DNA of 46,589 bases from Pseudomonadota bacterium (GTDB lineage Bacteria; Pseudomonadota; Alphaproteobacteria; Rhizobiales; Rhizobiaceae), in assembly GCA_023444445.1 (NCBI GenBank), contig JAEXMK010000196.1, positions 1 to 46,589 of the forward strand, read 5' to 3'. Of the stretch, positions 23,283 through 32,062 are shown one piece after another. Positions within the stretch are counted from its first letter, which is position 1; every line of letters starts with the position of its first letter. Both the position numbers and the translations under genes were made by a program. The notes under the pieces were generated by a model. That model ran no database searches. It saw only the letters and a list, made by a program, of their open reading frames with translations, and had not been told where the DNA came from.

Positions 23283-24233
23283 GTGAGAATGCTTGGCCCG
23301 CCCCTCATGGAGTTGAAAAGCTTGGTCTCCGTTTCGATTGTCATTCCCGTTCGCAATGGCGAGCGTTACATCGTGGAAGCGATCGAAAGTGCGTTGCTGC
23401 AGGGCGAGACAATCCGCGAAGTGCTTGTTGTCGATGACGGCTCCACCGACTCCACCGCGCAAAAGGTGGAAGGGTTTTCCGATCCCCGCGTCAAATTGCT
23501 GACCCGGCCGCAGGGCAGGCAGGGCGTTTCCGCCGTGCGCAATTTCGGCCTGTCGCAGGCGCGCGGCGAATGGACTATGTTTCTCGATGCCGACGACCGG
23601 CTGAAACCGGGCGCCATCGCTGCCCTGTGCGCCGGCATCTCCGGCCCTGAAGTGGTCGCCGTCTACGGCGATTATGAGCGCATCGATGAAAACGGCGTCA
23701 AGATCGGCCGGCGCAACCTCATCCGTCGCCGGGAAAAGCCTGACGGTTTCATTCTAGAGCCGCTGCTCGGCGGAAACTTCATCGTCAATGGCGGCATCAT
23801 GCTGGTCAGGACCCGCATCTTTCAGGACTTTGGCGGTTTCGATGAGACGTTGCGTTATGCGGAGGACTGGTACGGCTGGTGCAGGCTTGCCGCCGCCGGC
23901 CGTTTTGTCTATCTGCCCGGCCGCCATGTGCTCGATTACCGGGTGCATAGGACAAGCGTGATGATGAACAGGCTTTTGACCTTCCGCGACTGCGAACCGG
24001 CTATCGAAGCCGTGTTTTCCGATCCCGCCATCGTTGCCGCCGTTTCCCCGCAGGAACTGCAACGGCTTCGCCGCAGATCCGAGAACCACATGAATGCTTA
24101 TACCGTGGCGCAGGCCTTCCGCGCCCGCCGCTACCGCGAGGCCTTTTCGGCGCTGGCCGACACCGTCCTCAACCGCCCGCGCCAGAGCCTTCGGGCCGTC
24201 GTTTTTTCCGCCGCCGCGATTGCCGGAATTTAG
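23283..24233 (+). CDS. Family 2 glycosyltransferase
   Basis: A 316-residue GT2 protein. It has the canonical start VSIVIPVRNGERYIVEAIES, then VLVVDDGSTDSTAQKV and the DxD-containing stretch WTMFLDADDRLKPGAI near residue 95. The motif GGFDETLRYAEDWYGWCRLA is the acceptor-binding ED(W) region. No membrane helix is evident. The start may be GTG 23283, ATG 23289 or ATG 23307; none has a strong ribosome site. It is divergent from the GH10 gene with a 173-bp gap holding the promoters, and is followed 8 bases later by a second GT2 gene. Confidence 0.85.
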   Translation: MRMLGPPLMELKSLVSVSIVIPVRNGERYIVEAIESALLQGETIREVLVVDDGSTDSTAQKVEGFSDPRVKLLTRPQGRQGVSAVRNFGLSQARGEWTMFLDADDRLKPGAIAALCAGISGPEVVAVYGDYERIDENGVKIGRRNLIRRREKPDGFILEPLLGGNFIVNGGIMLVRTRIFQDFGGFDETLRYAEDWYGWCRLAAAGRFVYLPGRHVLDYRVHRTSVMMNRLLTFRDCEPAIEAVFSDPAIVAAVSPQELQRLRRRSENHMNAYTVAQAFRARRYREAFSALADTVLNRPRQSLRAVVFSAAAIAGI

Positions 24234-24241
24234 GAGTTTCC

Positions 24242-25186
24242 ATGCCCGAGATCATGCCGGAAGCGGTGGTCTGCATTCCAAGTTTCCGTCGACCGGAAGG
24301 CCTGAAGAAGACGCTAGCATCGCTCGCAGCCCAGAAGGTCAATTTTCCCTTCGCCGTGGTCGTGGTCGATAATGATGGTGCAGGCCAGCAGGGCCTCGCC
24401 GTCGCACGTGCCTTTTTCGCCGAAAACGGTATGGCCGGTCAGGCATTGGTTGAGCCGACCCAGGGCAATTGTTACGCCATCAACACCGCATTCCGCACCG
24501 CCCGGCAGAGCTATCCTTCGGCAGAATGGTTCCTGATGATCGATGACGACGAGGCCGCCTCCCCCGTCTGGCTCGCCGAAATGGTGTCGGCGGCAAAATC
24601 CTTCAGAGTCGATATCGTCGGCGGACCGGTCAATCGCGAATTCGACGCACCGGCTGCCAAGGCGGTTCTGTCCCATCCGCTGTTCGGCTCCATCGAAGCG
24701 CCGACCGGCCTTGTCGAGCAAATCCACGGATCGGGCAATTGCCTGATCTCGCGGCGGGTGTTCGAAACCCTGCCGAAACCGGAATTCGACGTGCAGTTCA
24801 ACTTCCTCGGCGGCGGCGACATGGATTTCTTCACCCGCTGCCGCAAGGCCGGTTTCAAATTTGCCTGGAATGCACGCGCCATCATCATCGAATATGTGCC
24901 GGAAAGCCGCATGGCGCCGCGCTGGATCATGGAGCGCTCGCTTCGCACCGGTATCATCAATTACAGCATCGATCGCGCCCGCCGCCCCGGCCTGAAGGGC
25001 GGGCTGCTGCTCGCCGTCAAAAATGCCGTCAGCCTGTGTCTGTCGCTGGTGCGCGCCGTTTCCGCCGGGCTGAAGACCGGTGCGCTTCTGCCCGCCACCC
25101 ATCCACCGCTGATGTCCATCGGCCGGGTCATGGCAAGCCTCGGCATCACGCTCACGCCCTATAAGGCGCCGCCGAAGAAGAGCTGA
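24242..25186 (+). CDS. Family 2 glycosyltransferase
   Basis: A 314-residue GT2 protein starting PEAVVCIPSFRRPEGLKKTL, with VVVVDNDGAG and the metal-binding WFLMIDDDEAASPVWL near residue 105. A conserved GSGNCLISRRVFE and GGGDMDFFTRCRKAGFKF give the acceptor side. GGAG lies 7 bases before the ATG. It forms an operon with the preceding GT2 gene. The hydrophobic stretch near 265-285 (LLLAVKNAVSLCLSLVRAV) may be a membrane association helix. The sugar is unknown. Confidence 0.85.
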   Translation: MPEIMPEAVVCIPSFRRPEGLKKTLASLAAQKVNFPFAVVVVDNDGAGQQGLAVARAFFAENGMAGQALVEPTQGNCYAINTAFRTARQSYPSAEWFLMIDDDEAASPVWLAEMVSAAKSFRVDIVGGPVNREFDAPAAKAVLSHPLFGSIEAPTGLVEQIHGSGNCLISRRVFETLPKPEFDVQFNFLGGGDMDFFTRCRKAGFKFAWNARAIIIEYVPESRMAPRWIMERSLRTGIINYSIDRARRPGLKGGLLLAVKNAVSLCLSLVRAVSAGLKTGALLPATHPPLMSIGRVMASLGITLTPYKAPPKKS

Positions 25187-25207
25187 CGCCCCACCCTCCC
25201 GTAAGGG

Positions 25208-25456
25208 TTAACCCAGTGTCTTTTGCCTGCCAAACGACATCGGGCTCGTGCGCCGTTTCTGCAAACCGAAAGACGAAAAGGCCGTCGCAAGTACGAGGAG
25301 CGGCACCAGCACCGGCCAAAAGAAACAAAGGACAATGCCGGTTACCCGATAAAAATCCCAGCTCTTGTCGCGACGGGCGCCTTCGATATAGGTCATGGCG
25401 AGAGAGGTAACGGTGCCAATTCCATATATAAAAAGAGAAATGGACGTAATCACCAT
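25208..25456 (-). CDS. Small two-helix membrane protein
   Basis: An 82-residue protein with two hydrophobic helices (VITSISLFIYGIGTVTSLAM and VTGIVLCFFWPVLVPLLVLA) joined by a charged loop TYIEGARRDKSWDFYR. The C-terminus is basic. I recall similar small proteins next to rhizobial polysaccharide genes but know no function. The ATG at 25456 follows GAGG by 5-6 bases; an upstream in-frame start would add a Cys-rich tail that looks non-coding. It is convergent with the GT2 genes. Confidence 0.6.
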   Translation of the reverse strand: MVITSISLFIYGIGTVTSLAMTYIEGARRDKSWDFYRVTGIVLCFFWPVLVPLLVLATAFSSFGLQKRRTSPMSFGRQKTLG

Positions 25457-25611
25457 TGGTGGCCTCAAAATATCTCTGATTCGAATAAATTTGTAATATT
25501 TGTGCAGTGTAGCGCAGCCGTTCGCAGTTGCAACGGGTTTCGGCGCCGAAGCGCATCGATTCAATATGTTAGGAAAATCTCACATGATCGGATGAGGACG
25601 GCAGCGCTAAT

Positions 25612-26454
25612 CTAGCGGTTCTGACCCGAAGCGCCAAAGCGATACTTCAGCAGCGAATATATGGCGATCGGATTGGTCAGCAGGTAACGTTTTCCAAGAC
25701 GCTTCGGCTCAAGCATCGCCCGGTAGAGCCATTCCAGCCCCATATCCTGCATCCACTGCGGCGCGCGGCTGTTCTTGCCGGCGATGAAATCGAAAAGGCC
25801 GCCGCAGGTCTTGATCACGGCGATACCGGAAAGCCTGTCCAGATTGCGCGAAACGAAGCGCTGCTCGAGCGGAATGCCGAAGCCGACCCACAGAATGTCG
25901 GTCTTCGAGGCGACGATATCAGCAATGATTTCGTCCCCGCGACTAGGACTGAAATAACCATTATGGCGTCCCGAAAAGACGAGGCGTGGATAAAGCCTCT
26001 GCATTTCCTCGACCGCCGCACGGTTGACCTCTTCGGAACCGCCGAGGAAATAAAACCGGCTGCCCGTCTCTTCGGCTCGTTTCGCCACCGCATGAACGAG
26101 ATCCGTCGTTGCAACCCGTTCTCTCAACGCCCGGGCGCAGAACTTGCGGGAGAAGATCACCAGCGACATGCCATCGGCGTGAATCTGGTCCGCCTGCCGC
26201 AGCATGGCGTCGAATTCGCTGTCGTGGTGGCAAAGCGCGATGACCTGACCGTTTGCGGATGTCGAGTAAAACGGCCTTGCACCCGGCGCGCGCTCCGTCG
26301 TCGCACGCAGGATGAAATCCCGCGCGGTTTCATCGATGGTTGCGTCAGTAATGGGTAGGGATGCAAGAGAAATAACCGGCCAGCAATGACCAGTCTCCTC
26401 CATCTGCGGCATCTCTCTCCCTGTCATAGTCTGTCCGGCGTCCAAGATAGGCAT
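25612..26454 (-). CDS. WecG/TagA/CpsF-family glycosyltransferase
   Basis: A glycosyltransferase of about 280 residues. The family motifs are present: FYSTSANGQVIALCHHDSEF at about 65, IHADGMSLVIFSRKF with the conserved Asp, then GSRFYFLGGSEEVNRAAVEE, DILWVGFGIPLEQRF and ICGG-type AVIKTCGGLFDFIAGK. WecG-type enzymes add ManNAc-like sugars to a lipid-linked intermediate. It could transfer an early sugar of the repeat unit at the inner membrane. The start is uncertain: ATG codons at 26454, 26427, 26412 and 26403 are all in frame and none has a well-placed ribosome site. Confidence 0.8.
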   Translation of the reverse strand: MPILDAGQTMTGREMPQMEETGHCWPVISLASLPITDATIDETARDFILRATTERAPGARPFYSTSANGQVIALCHHDSEFDAMLRQADQIHADGMSLVIFSRKFCARALRERVATTDLVHAVAKRAEETGSRFYFLGGSEEVNRAAVEEMQRLYPRLVFSGRHNGYFSPSRGDEIIADIVASKTDILWVGFGIPLEQRFVSRNLDRLSGIAVIKTCGGLFDFIAGKNSRAPQWMQDMGLEWLYRAMLEPKRLGKRYLLTNPIAIYSLLKYRFGASGQNR

Positions 26455-26656
26455 CGTTTCATTGTTAAAGTCACGCTTATGCTTAGAATATAAGACTTCA
26501 AACACTACGAAGAACTATCATTAATATTTTTATAAATCCCTTTGCGAAGCCCTATTTTATACCCCTGAAGGTTGCGCGCCGTGTCCGCGGCCTATTCCGG
26601 TTTTCGAACCGATGGGTTAAGGGACGCCGACATCAAACCACGGAAGGGCTCTGGCC

Positions 26657-26866
26657 ATGGAAACAATCTCGATCGACAATCGCGGCGATTTCGGCCTCTG
26701 GGCGATAGAACGGGCAAAGGAAATCGTCGCCAACGAGGCCTCCGATCTTGCGATTTCGGTTCGCGATGGCGACGAGGCCGGCATTCGCGATGCGGGCAAT
26801 GCGCTGGGTGCCGCCATCGCCGCCGCGCTCCTTGAAGTTTATGATGGTCTGATCTCGGAAGAATAG
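26657..26866 (+). CDS. Small conserved-looking hypothetical protein
   Basis: A 69-residue acidic helical protein: METISIDNRGDFGLWAIE, then DLAISVRDGDEAGIRDAGN. No family is recognised. GAAGGG lies 9 bases upstream of the ATG, and the frame has the codon bias of the host genes. It ends 21 bases before the convergent Wzz-like gene. Confidence 0.5.
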   Translation: METISIDNRGDFGLWAIERAKEIVANEASDLAISVRDGDEAGIRDAGNALGAAIAAALLEVYDGLISEE

Positions 26867-26887
26867 GTCGGCAAGGGGCCCCGGGGC

Positions 26888-28510
26888 TTAACGCGCCGCG
26901 GCTTCCGCATGATCGTCCCGACGCAGATAACCCCAGAGACCGAGCGCCACGGCAATGCCAAGACCGAGGAACAGGCCACCCGCACCGCCGGCAATCAGGA
27001 AGGTCAGCTTGCCCGGCGGCCAGCTTCTGGAATTGGGCGCGACCGGCTGCGAAATCACCCGCACATTGGTGGAATCGATCGACTGCTGTTCGGCCAGCTG
27101 GCGCGAACGGGTGAGGTAAGTCTCGTAGATCGCCGCCGCCGAGCGGGCGTCGCGATCAAGATCGCGCAGCCGCACCTGCGCCTCATTGTCGGTAAACACA
27201 TTGGCGCGCTCCGCCACCGCTTTCAGCCGTAGCGCATCGAGCGAGGAGCGCGCTTCTGCGACATTGATCTTGGCCGCCTGCAGAATGCGCCGCGCCTCGT
27301 CCGCCATTCCCTGCTCTAGCATAGCCCGCTCCGCACCCGCAGTAGCAAGCCGCGGATGGCGCGCGCCATAGGTCAGCGTCATCGCGCCGATCTGCTGTTG
27401 CAGCGTGCTGTATTGGGCGCGGATGGTATTCATCGTCTGGCTGTCGAAGATCGCATCGCTCTGGGTGCGGTTCTGGGCAATCGCCGCCTCCATCTGCTTC
27501 AGGCGCGATTCCTCCTGAATGAGGCGCTGCTGGGTCGCCAGCACCTGTGCATTCAGCTCGCCGGAAGCGAGATTGCTGACAAGCTGGCCATTATTTTCCT
27601 GCAAGCCGTTCTCGCGACGGAAATCGGCCACGCGCTTTTCGGCGGCGGTAACATTCTCACGCATTTCCTCGAGCCGCTTCCTGAGGTCGTCAACAACGCG
27701 CTGACTGCTGTCGGAGTTTGTCTGGAACAACTCGCTTTCGAAGGCCTTCACGATAGCCTTGGAGACGGTCACCGATTTTTCGGCATCATTGGTCCAGACC
27801 GAAAGCGTGACGACGAAGGAACGCGGATCACGTTCCGCCGCCACCCGGTCGCCCAGCGAACGCAGTGCGCCGACGCGGTTATCGCCATCATCGGGCTTTG
27901 ATGAAAACATCGCCTTCAGCCGCGCAAGCGGCGGCGGGCTGATGAATTCAGGATCCTGATCGAGCTTCAACTCATCCACCACGCGCGCCAGCACGTTACG
28001 TGAGGTGATGGTGCGCAACTTGCTTTCCACCTCGAGGATCTGCGTGTCGCGCTGCTGGTTGGGGGAAAACACCCCGTCATTAACGACGTTCAGGTTGGAG
28101 GGATTAACAACGATATCCGTATAGGCCTTGTAGCGCGGCGGCGTCATGGAGGCGTAAGTCAGCGCGCCGGCGACGCAGAGAATGATCGCCAGCACGATCC
28201 AGACGATACCCTTGCGCAGCCAGACGAGCACGTCATCCACGCCGATCCTGTCGATATATTTGAGGCCGGGCAACATGGAGGCAAGGCCGTCGCTCGGTGA
28301 TGCCGCCCTTACCGGTGTGGCGGCCGGGGCTGGCTCGGCGGAGGTCGCCGCCGGTTTCGGCTCGAGATGCTCTTTCAGCACCGTGCGCTCGAAAACCTCG
28401 TCCTCATCCACCAGATCGTCCAGCAGGGAACCATGGGTTCTGGCGGCGGGCGCCGTTTTTTCATCGAGCGGACGTGCCTGCTTATGTCCCGCCTTTTGAA
28501 GCCTGTACAT
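26888..28510 (-). CDS. Wzz/ExoP-type chain-length protein without kinase domain
   Basis: A 540-residue inner-membrane protein. A proline- and alanine-rich cytoplasmic tail of about 95 residues comes first (with PAATSAEPAPAATPVRAA), then TM1 at about 102-122 (IVWIVLAIILCVAGALTY), a large periplasmic domain with coiled coils (VVDDLRKRLEEMRENVTA, ARSSLDALRLKAVAERANV), GNVR-like sequences near the C-terminus, and TM2 at about 508-530 (LTFLIAGGAGGLFLGLGIAVAL). There is no Walker A motif or tyrosine cluster after TM2, so the bacterial tyrosine kinase domain of ExoP is absent. ATG 28510 is preferred to TTG 28522. It likely sets chain length or export of the polymer made by the neighbouring enzymes. 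Confidence 0.8.
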   Translation of the reverse strand: MYRLQKAGHKQARPLDEKTAPAARTHGSLLDDLVDEDEVFERTVLKEHLEPKPAATSAEPAPAATPVRAASPSDGLASMLPGLKYIDRIGVDDVLVWLRKGIVWIVLAIILCVAGALTYASMTPPRYKAYTDIVVNPSNLNVVNDGVFSPNQQRDTQILEVESKLRTITSRNVLARVVDELKLDQDPEFISPPPLARLKAMFSSKPDDGDNRVGALRSLGDRVAAERDPRSFVVTLSVWTNDAEKSVTVSKAIVKAFESELFQTNSDSSQRVVDDLRKRLEEMRENVTAAEKRVADFRRENGLQENNGQLVSNLASGELNAQVLATQQRLIQEESRLKQMEAAIAQNRTQSDAIFDSQTMNTIRAQYSTLQQQIGAMTLTYGARHPRLATAGAERAMLEQGMADEARRILQAAKINVAEARSSLDALRLKAVAERANVFTDNEAQVRLRDLDRDARSAAAIYETYLTRSRQLAEQQSIDSTNVRVISQPVAPNSRSWPPGKLTFLIAGGAGGLFLGLGIAVALGLWGYLRRDDHAEAAAR

Positions 28511-28769
28511 CAGCCAATCCAACTCGAACGAACCACAAAAAAGGCCGGCAACACAGTATTCCCATTGTCGCCAGAGCCGCCATCGACGGACAAGTTTAAA
28601 TATGACGGGTGAATTTTAGGTTACCCGTATGATTTCCGCCATCATCGCCTATTAGCGGCCGCCATGAAAGCGATGATTGACTTGAATGGATCGATACGGT
28701 TCTTTCAACCGTTATATTTTTTCATTATCCCTTTGCCCCTCAAATGATTTTATGGAAACGGAGTTTGGA

Positions 28770-30185
28770 ATGAGCCTGAAATTCGGAACGAGCGGCCTTC
28801 GCGGCCTCTCTGTCGATCTGAAAGGAAAAGCCTCGGCCGTTTATGCCACGGCATTTGCAAGGCACCTTCTCGCATCGGGCCAGGCAAAGGCGGGCGACCC
28901 AATTCTCGTCGGTCGCGATTTCCGCGATTCGAGCCCGGATGTCTCCGCCACCTGCATTGCCGCGCTGAAAAAAGCGGGCCTCACCCCGTTCGATTGCGGC
29001 ACCGTGCCGACACCGGCGCTCGCCCTTTACGGCCTGTCCCTGAAGGCGGGTGCGCTGATGATAACAGGCTCGCATATCCCGGCCGACCGCAACGGTATCA
29101 AATTCTACCGCCCGGACGGCGAAATCGACAAGCAGGACGAGACGGCGATCGCAGCCCTGGCTGCCGAAATCGAAGCGGAAGGCATCAGCGACGAGGCGGC
29201 GACCGCCGAAGACCATTCCGCCATCGCAGCCGAACTATTCTACGAGCGCAACATCGCGCTGCTGCCGGAAAAGGCGCTCTCCGGCCTCAAGATCGGCGTT
29301 TATCAACACAGCACCGTGGCACGCGATCTCTTTGTCGATGTCCTCGCCCATTATGGCGCCGATGTCGTGCCGCTCGGCCGCTCCGAAACCTTCATCCCCG
29401 TCGATACCGAGGCAGTCTCGCCGGAAACGCTGTCGCTTCTCAGGAAATGGTCGCCCGAGCACGGTCTCGACGCCATCGTTTCCGCTGACGGCGACGGCGA
29501 CCGTCCGCTGTTGACCGATGAAAACGGCGTGCCGCTGCGCGGCGACCTCATCGGCCTCATCACCGCCAATTTCCTCGATGCCGGCGTGGTCGTCACTCCC
29601 GTCACCTCCAATTCGGGCATCGAGGCAAGCGGCTCCTTCGAGGTCATCCGCACAAAAGTCGGCTCGCCTTTCGTCATCGCTGGCATGGCAGAGGCGCTTG
29701 CCGCCGGCAAAAACGGCGTCATGGGTTTTGAAGCCAATGGCGGCCTACTGACGGCCTCCGCCTTCACGCTCAACGGCAGGCCGCTTTCACCGCTGCCGAC
29801 GCGTGACAGCTTCCTGCCGATCCTCGCCGTGCTGCTTCTTTCCGCAGAACAGAAAAAACCGCTGTCGCAGATCGCAGCCGCCTATAATCTGCCGGTGGCC
29901 GCGGCCGACCGCCTGGAAAATTTCGCCCAGGAAAAAAGCGCCGCCCTGATGACGCATCTGCGCGCCTCGCGGACCAATCTCGAAGCCTTCCTCGCCCCGG
30001 TCGGCACCGTCAAAGCACTGAGCGACATCGACGGCCTGCGCGTGGCATTGACGGATGGCAGCACCATCCATTTCCGCCCTTCCGGCAATGCGCCTGAAAT
30101 GCGCTGCTACGTCGAAGCCGCCAATCAGGAAGAAGCCGAAACGCTTCTGAACAAGGGGCTCGATCTCATCCGCAATTTCGGGTGA
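28770..30185 (+). CDS. Phosphomannomutase/phosphoglucomutase
   Basis: A 471-residue alpha-D-phosphohexomutase. It has KFGTSGLRGLSVDLKG at the start, the catalytic serine loop LMITGSHIPADRNGIKFY (about 85-105), the Mg site VSADGDGDRPLLTD, the sugar-binding GFEANGGLL and the phosphate-binding FRPSGNAPEMRCY. The ATG at 28770 follows CGGAG by 7 bases; an upstream frame from 28686 adds an unlikely N-terminus. The GSH serine loop and FEANGG favour mannose-6-phosphate to mannose-1-phosphate, supplying GDP-sugars for the nearby glycosyltransferases. Some family members act on glucose instead. Confidence 0.85.
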   Translation: MSLKFGTSGLRGLSVDLKGKASAVYATAFARHLLASGQAKAGDPILVGRDFRDSSPDVSATCIAALKKAGLTPFDCGTVPTPALALYGLSLKAGALMITGSHIPADRNGIKFYRPDGEIDKQDETAIAALAAEIEAEGISDEAATAEDHSAIAAELFYERNIALLPEKALSGLKIGVYQHSTVARDLFVDVLAHYGADVVPLGRSETFIPVDTEAVSPETLSLLRKWSPEHGLDAIVSADGDGDRPLLTDENGVPLRGDLIGLITANFLDAGVVVTPVTSNSGIEASGSFEVIRTKVGSPFVIAGMAEALAAGKNGVMGFEANGGLLTASAFTLNGRPLSPLPTRDSFLPILAVLLLSAEQKKPLSQIAAAYNLPVAAADRLENFAQEKSAALMTHLRASRTNLEAFLAPVGTVKALSDIDGLRVALTDGSTIHFRPSGNAPEMRCYVEAANQEEAETLLNKGLDLIRNFG

Positions 30186-30223
30186 GAGTGGAAGCCACAT
30201 GCGTGATGGTATAAGCTAAACGC

Positions 30224-30520
30224 ATGAAGAGAACGGACGCGATCAAAAGACTCAAGCGACACGCCCATGCGATGAAAGGCATGGGCGTGACCTCGCTTTA
30301 TCTTTTCGGATCGACAGCCCGCAATGAAGCACTTGCCTCCAGCGATCTGGACCTCTTCATCGACTATGACCCAGACCGCCGTTTTTCGCTGCTTGACCTC
30401 GTCGGTATCAAACAGTTTCTGGAAGAAGAGCTGGCAGTGGAAGTCGACGTGACGACACGCAACAGCCTCCACCCGATGCTACGGAATGATATCGAACAAT
30501 CTGCAGTCCGGATATTTTGA
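30224..30520 (+). CDS. MNT-type nucleotidyltransferase, antitoxin of MNT-HEPN pair
   Basis: A 98-residue minimal nucleotidyltransferase with the site LYLFGSTARNEALASSDLDLFIDYD (GS-x10-DxD pattern), then LDLVGIKQFLEEELAVEVDV. In MntA/HepT systems this enzyme AMPylates the HEPN toxin and silences it. The stop overlaps the toxin gene start (TGATG at 30518-30522), indicating coupled expression. No promoter is obvious beyond the 38-bp gap after the phosphomannomutase gene. Confidence 0.85.
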   Translation: MKRTDAIKRLKRHAHAMKGMGVTSLYLFGSTARNEALASSDLDLFIDYDPDRRFSLLDLVGIKQFLEEELAVEVDVTTRNSLHPMLRNDIEQSAVRIF

Positions 30521-30873
30521 TGGCCAGACGCAGAATTGAGCCAGTTCTCGCCGAGAATCTGGAGGCCCTAAACGGCATCGAGAGTCATACTGCCGGTCTG
30601 GCACTCGTTGACTTCCAACAAAACTGGCTCCTCAAACTCGCTGTCCAACGCGCGCTTGAAATCGTTTCCGAGGCGTCCCGCCACATACCTGATGACCTGC
30701 TGGAAATTGCTCCGGAAGTGCCATGGAAACAGATACGTGGAATCGGCAATATTCTGCGCCATGAATACCACAAGATCGCGGATGACGTTGTTTGGGCAGT
30801 CGTCACGGAACATGTGGCGCCCCTCAGAAACGCTGTTGAAGCTATCCATCGCTCTGTCAAAAGTGAAAACTGA
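30520..30873 (+). CDS. HEPN-domain (HepT/DUF86-like) toxin
   Basis: A 117-residue helical HEPN protein starting MARRRIEPVLAENLEALN. The conserved region is ALEIVSEASRHIPDDLLEIA, then VPWKQIRGIGNILRHEYHKIADDVVW. HEPN RNases normally have Rx4-6H; here the aligned first Arg seems to be Gly (IGNILRH), leaving the pattern RHEYH with three residues between Arg and His. Other members of the DUF86 family show the same GNxLRHxY form in my recollection, so it may still be active. The ATG at 30520 overlaps the antitoxin stop. The pair may protect against phage or plasmid loss; role not shown. Confidence 0.8.
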   Translation: MARRRIEPVLAENLEALNGIESHTAGLALVDFQQNWLLKLAVQRALEIVSEASRHIPDDLLEIAPEVPWKQIRGIGNILRHEYHKIADDVVWAVVTEHVAPLRNAVEAIHRSVKSEN

Positions 30874-30977
30874 CGACTTCATCAATGCACTGTCCCAAAT
30901 GTCGCACCCTGCCATTGCCCTGTTGCTCTTCCCACTCTGCGGAGCGATAAGGACCGGAGGGCCACAAGAGGCGGATT

Positions 30978-31379
30978 ATGAGCGGCGAAACCATTACCCT
31001 TTATGAAGCGATCGGTGGCGATGCGACGGTCAAAGCCCTGACCCGCCGCTTCTACGAATTGATGGACACCCTGCCGGAAGCAGCCCGCTGCCGCGCCATC
31101 CACCCGGCCGATCTCTCGGGCAGCGAAGCGAAATTCTACGACTACCTGACGGGATATCTTGGCGGCCCGCCCGTTTACGTCGAGAAACATGGTCATCCGA
31201 TGCTGCGTCGCCGCCATTTCGTCGCCCCCATCGGCCCCGCCGAGCGGGATGAATGGCTGCTCTGCTTCCGCCGCGCCATGGACGAGACAATCGAGAATGT
31301 GAAGCTGCGTAAGATCATCTGGGCACCGGTCGAACGACTGGCCTTTCACATGCAGAACCAGGAGGCGGACAGCCAATGA
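30978..31379 (+). CDS. Group II truncated haemoglobin
   Basis: A 133-residue truncated haemoglobin. TLYEAIGGDATVKALTRRFYELM gives helix B with Tyr B10, the loop GGPPVYVEKHGHPMLRRRHFVAPIG carries the proximal His F8, and ERDEWLLCFRRAMDE carries Trp G8. The GGPPVYVEKHGHPML sequence is characteristic of group II. It binds oxygen or nitric oxide through haem in the cytoplasm. GAGGCGG precedes the ATG by 5 bases. The stop overlaps the start of the DUF423 gene (ATGA at 31376). Confidence 0.9.
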   Translation: MSGETITLYEAIGGDATVKALTRRFYELMDTLPEAARCRAIHPADLSGSEAKFYDYLTGYLGGPPVYVEKHGHPMLRRRHFVAPIGPAERDEWLLCFRRAMDETIENVKLRKIIWAPVERLAFHMQNQEADSQ

Positions 31380-31771
31380 CCACGCAGAACGCGATCATCG
31401 CAAGCGTGCCCGGCGGGAGATTGCGAGCCTTTATTCTGCTGCTTGGCGGCCTACTGGGCGCTGCTGGCGTGATGCTGGCCGCCGCAGCCACGCACACCGG
31501 CGAAACCTATATGCTCGGCAATGCCTCGGCCATGGCGCTGGCCCATGCGCCGGTGCTGGTCGCACTGCATATCGGCGCTGATCGCATCAGAACCGCCATT
31601 CCGGCGGGCCTTATCCTCGGCCTCGGCACCGCGATCTTTGTCGGCGATCTTGTTTGCAGGCATTTTTCCGGCCACAGCCTGTTTCCCTACGCGGCCCCCT
31701 TGGGCGGTCTCGGCATGATCTCGGGATGGCTGGTACTCTGCGCCGGCGCGTTCCTGAAGCCGAAAAACTGA
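31376..31771 (+). CDS. DUF423-family membrane protein
   Basis: A 131-residue inner-membrane protein with four helices, for example LRAFILLLGGLLGAAGVMLA and GLILGLGTAIFVGDLVC. The GXAXGAAGV-like first helix and the final GLGMISGWLVLCAGAF are typical for DUF423. Function unknown. It is translationally coupled to the truncated haemoglobin, a pairing that suggests a shared stress response but does not prove it. Confidence 0.85.
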   Translation: MTTQNAIIASVPGGRLRAFILLLGGLLGAAGVMLAAAATHTGETYMLGNASAMALAHAPVLVALHIGADRIRTAIPAGLILGLGTAIFVGDLVCRHFSGHSLFPYAAPLGGLGMISGWLVLCAGAFLKPKN

Positions 31772-31777
31772 CCAGCC

Positions 31778-32062
31778 TTAACGCAGCATCCAGCGAAACG
31801 GCAAAATGTTGTGGCCCTTTTCCGCCGCCTCGCCGGGATCAAAGGGCGGCCTTTCACCGGGCTGGCGGGTGCGCAGATAGGGAAAAGCCACAACGTTGCG
31901 GCCTTGGGCAAGACGGTTTCGTCTTTCCCGTTCTCCAACGATTTCATACATCTCGGTCAGGGCCGGATCACCGGCCTGCTCGGCCATCTTGTGCAGTTCC
32001 ACGCGGCAGGCTTCGCCCGCTGCCGGCTCTGCATCCCTGACATTATTGCGCTCGTCGCTCAT
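31778..32062 (-). CDS. Small hypothetical protein
   Basis: A 94-residue soluble acidic protein (MSDERNNVRDAEPAAGEACR, then YEIVGERERRNRLAQGRNVV). I recognise no family. Starts at 32062 and 32080 are both possible; either overlaps the end of the DUF2325 gene, implying an operon. It is tail to tail with the DUF423 gene, only 6 bases apart. Confidence 0.6.
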   Translation of the reverse strand: MSDERNNVRDAEPAAGEACRVELHKMAEQAGDPALTEMYEIVGERERRNRLAQGRNVVAFPYLRTRQPGERPPFDPGEAAEKGHNILPFRWMLR

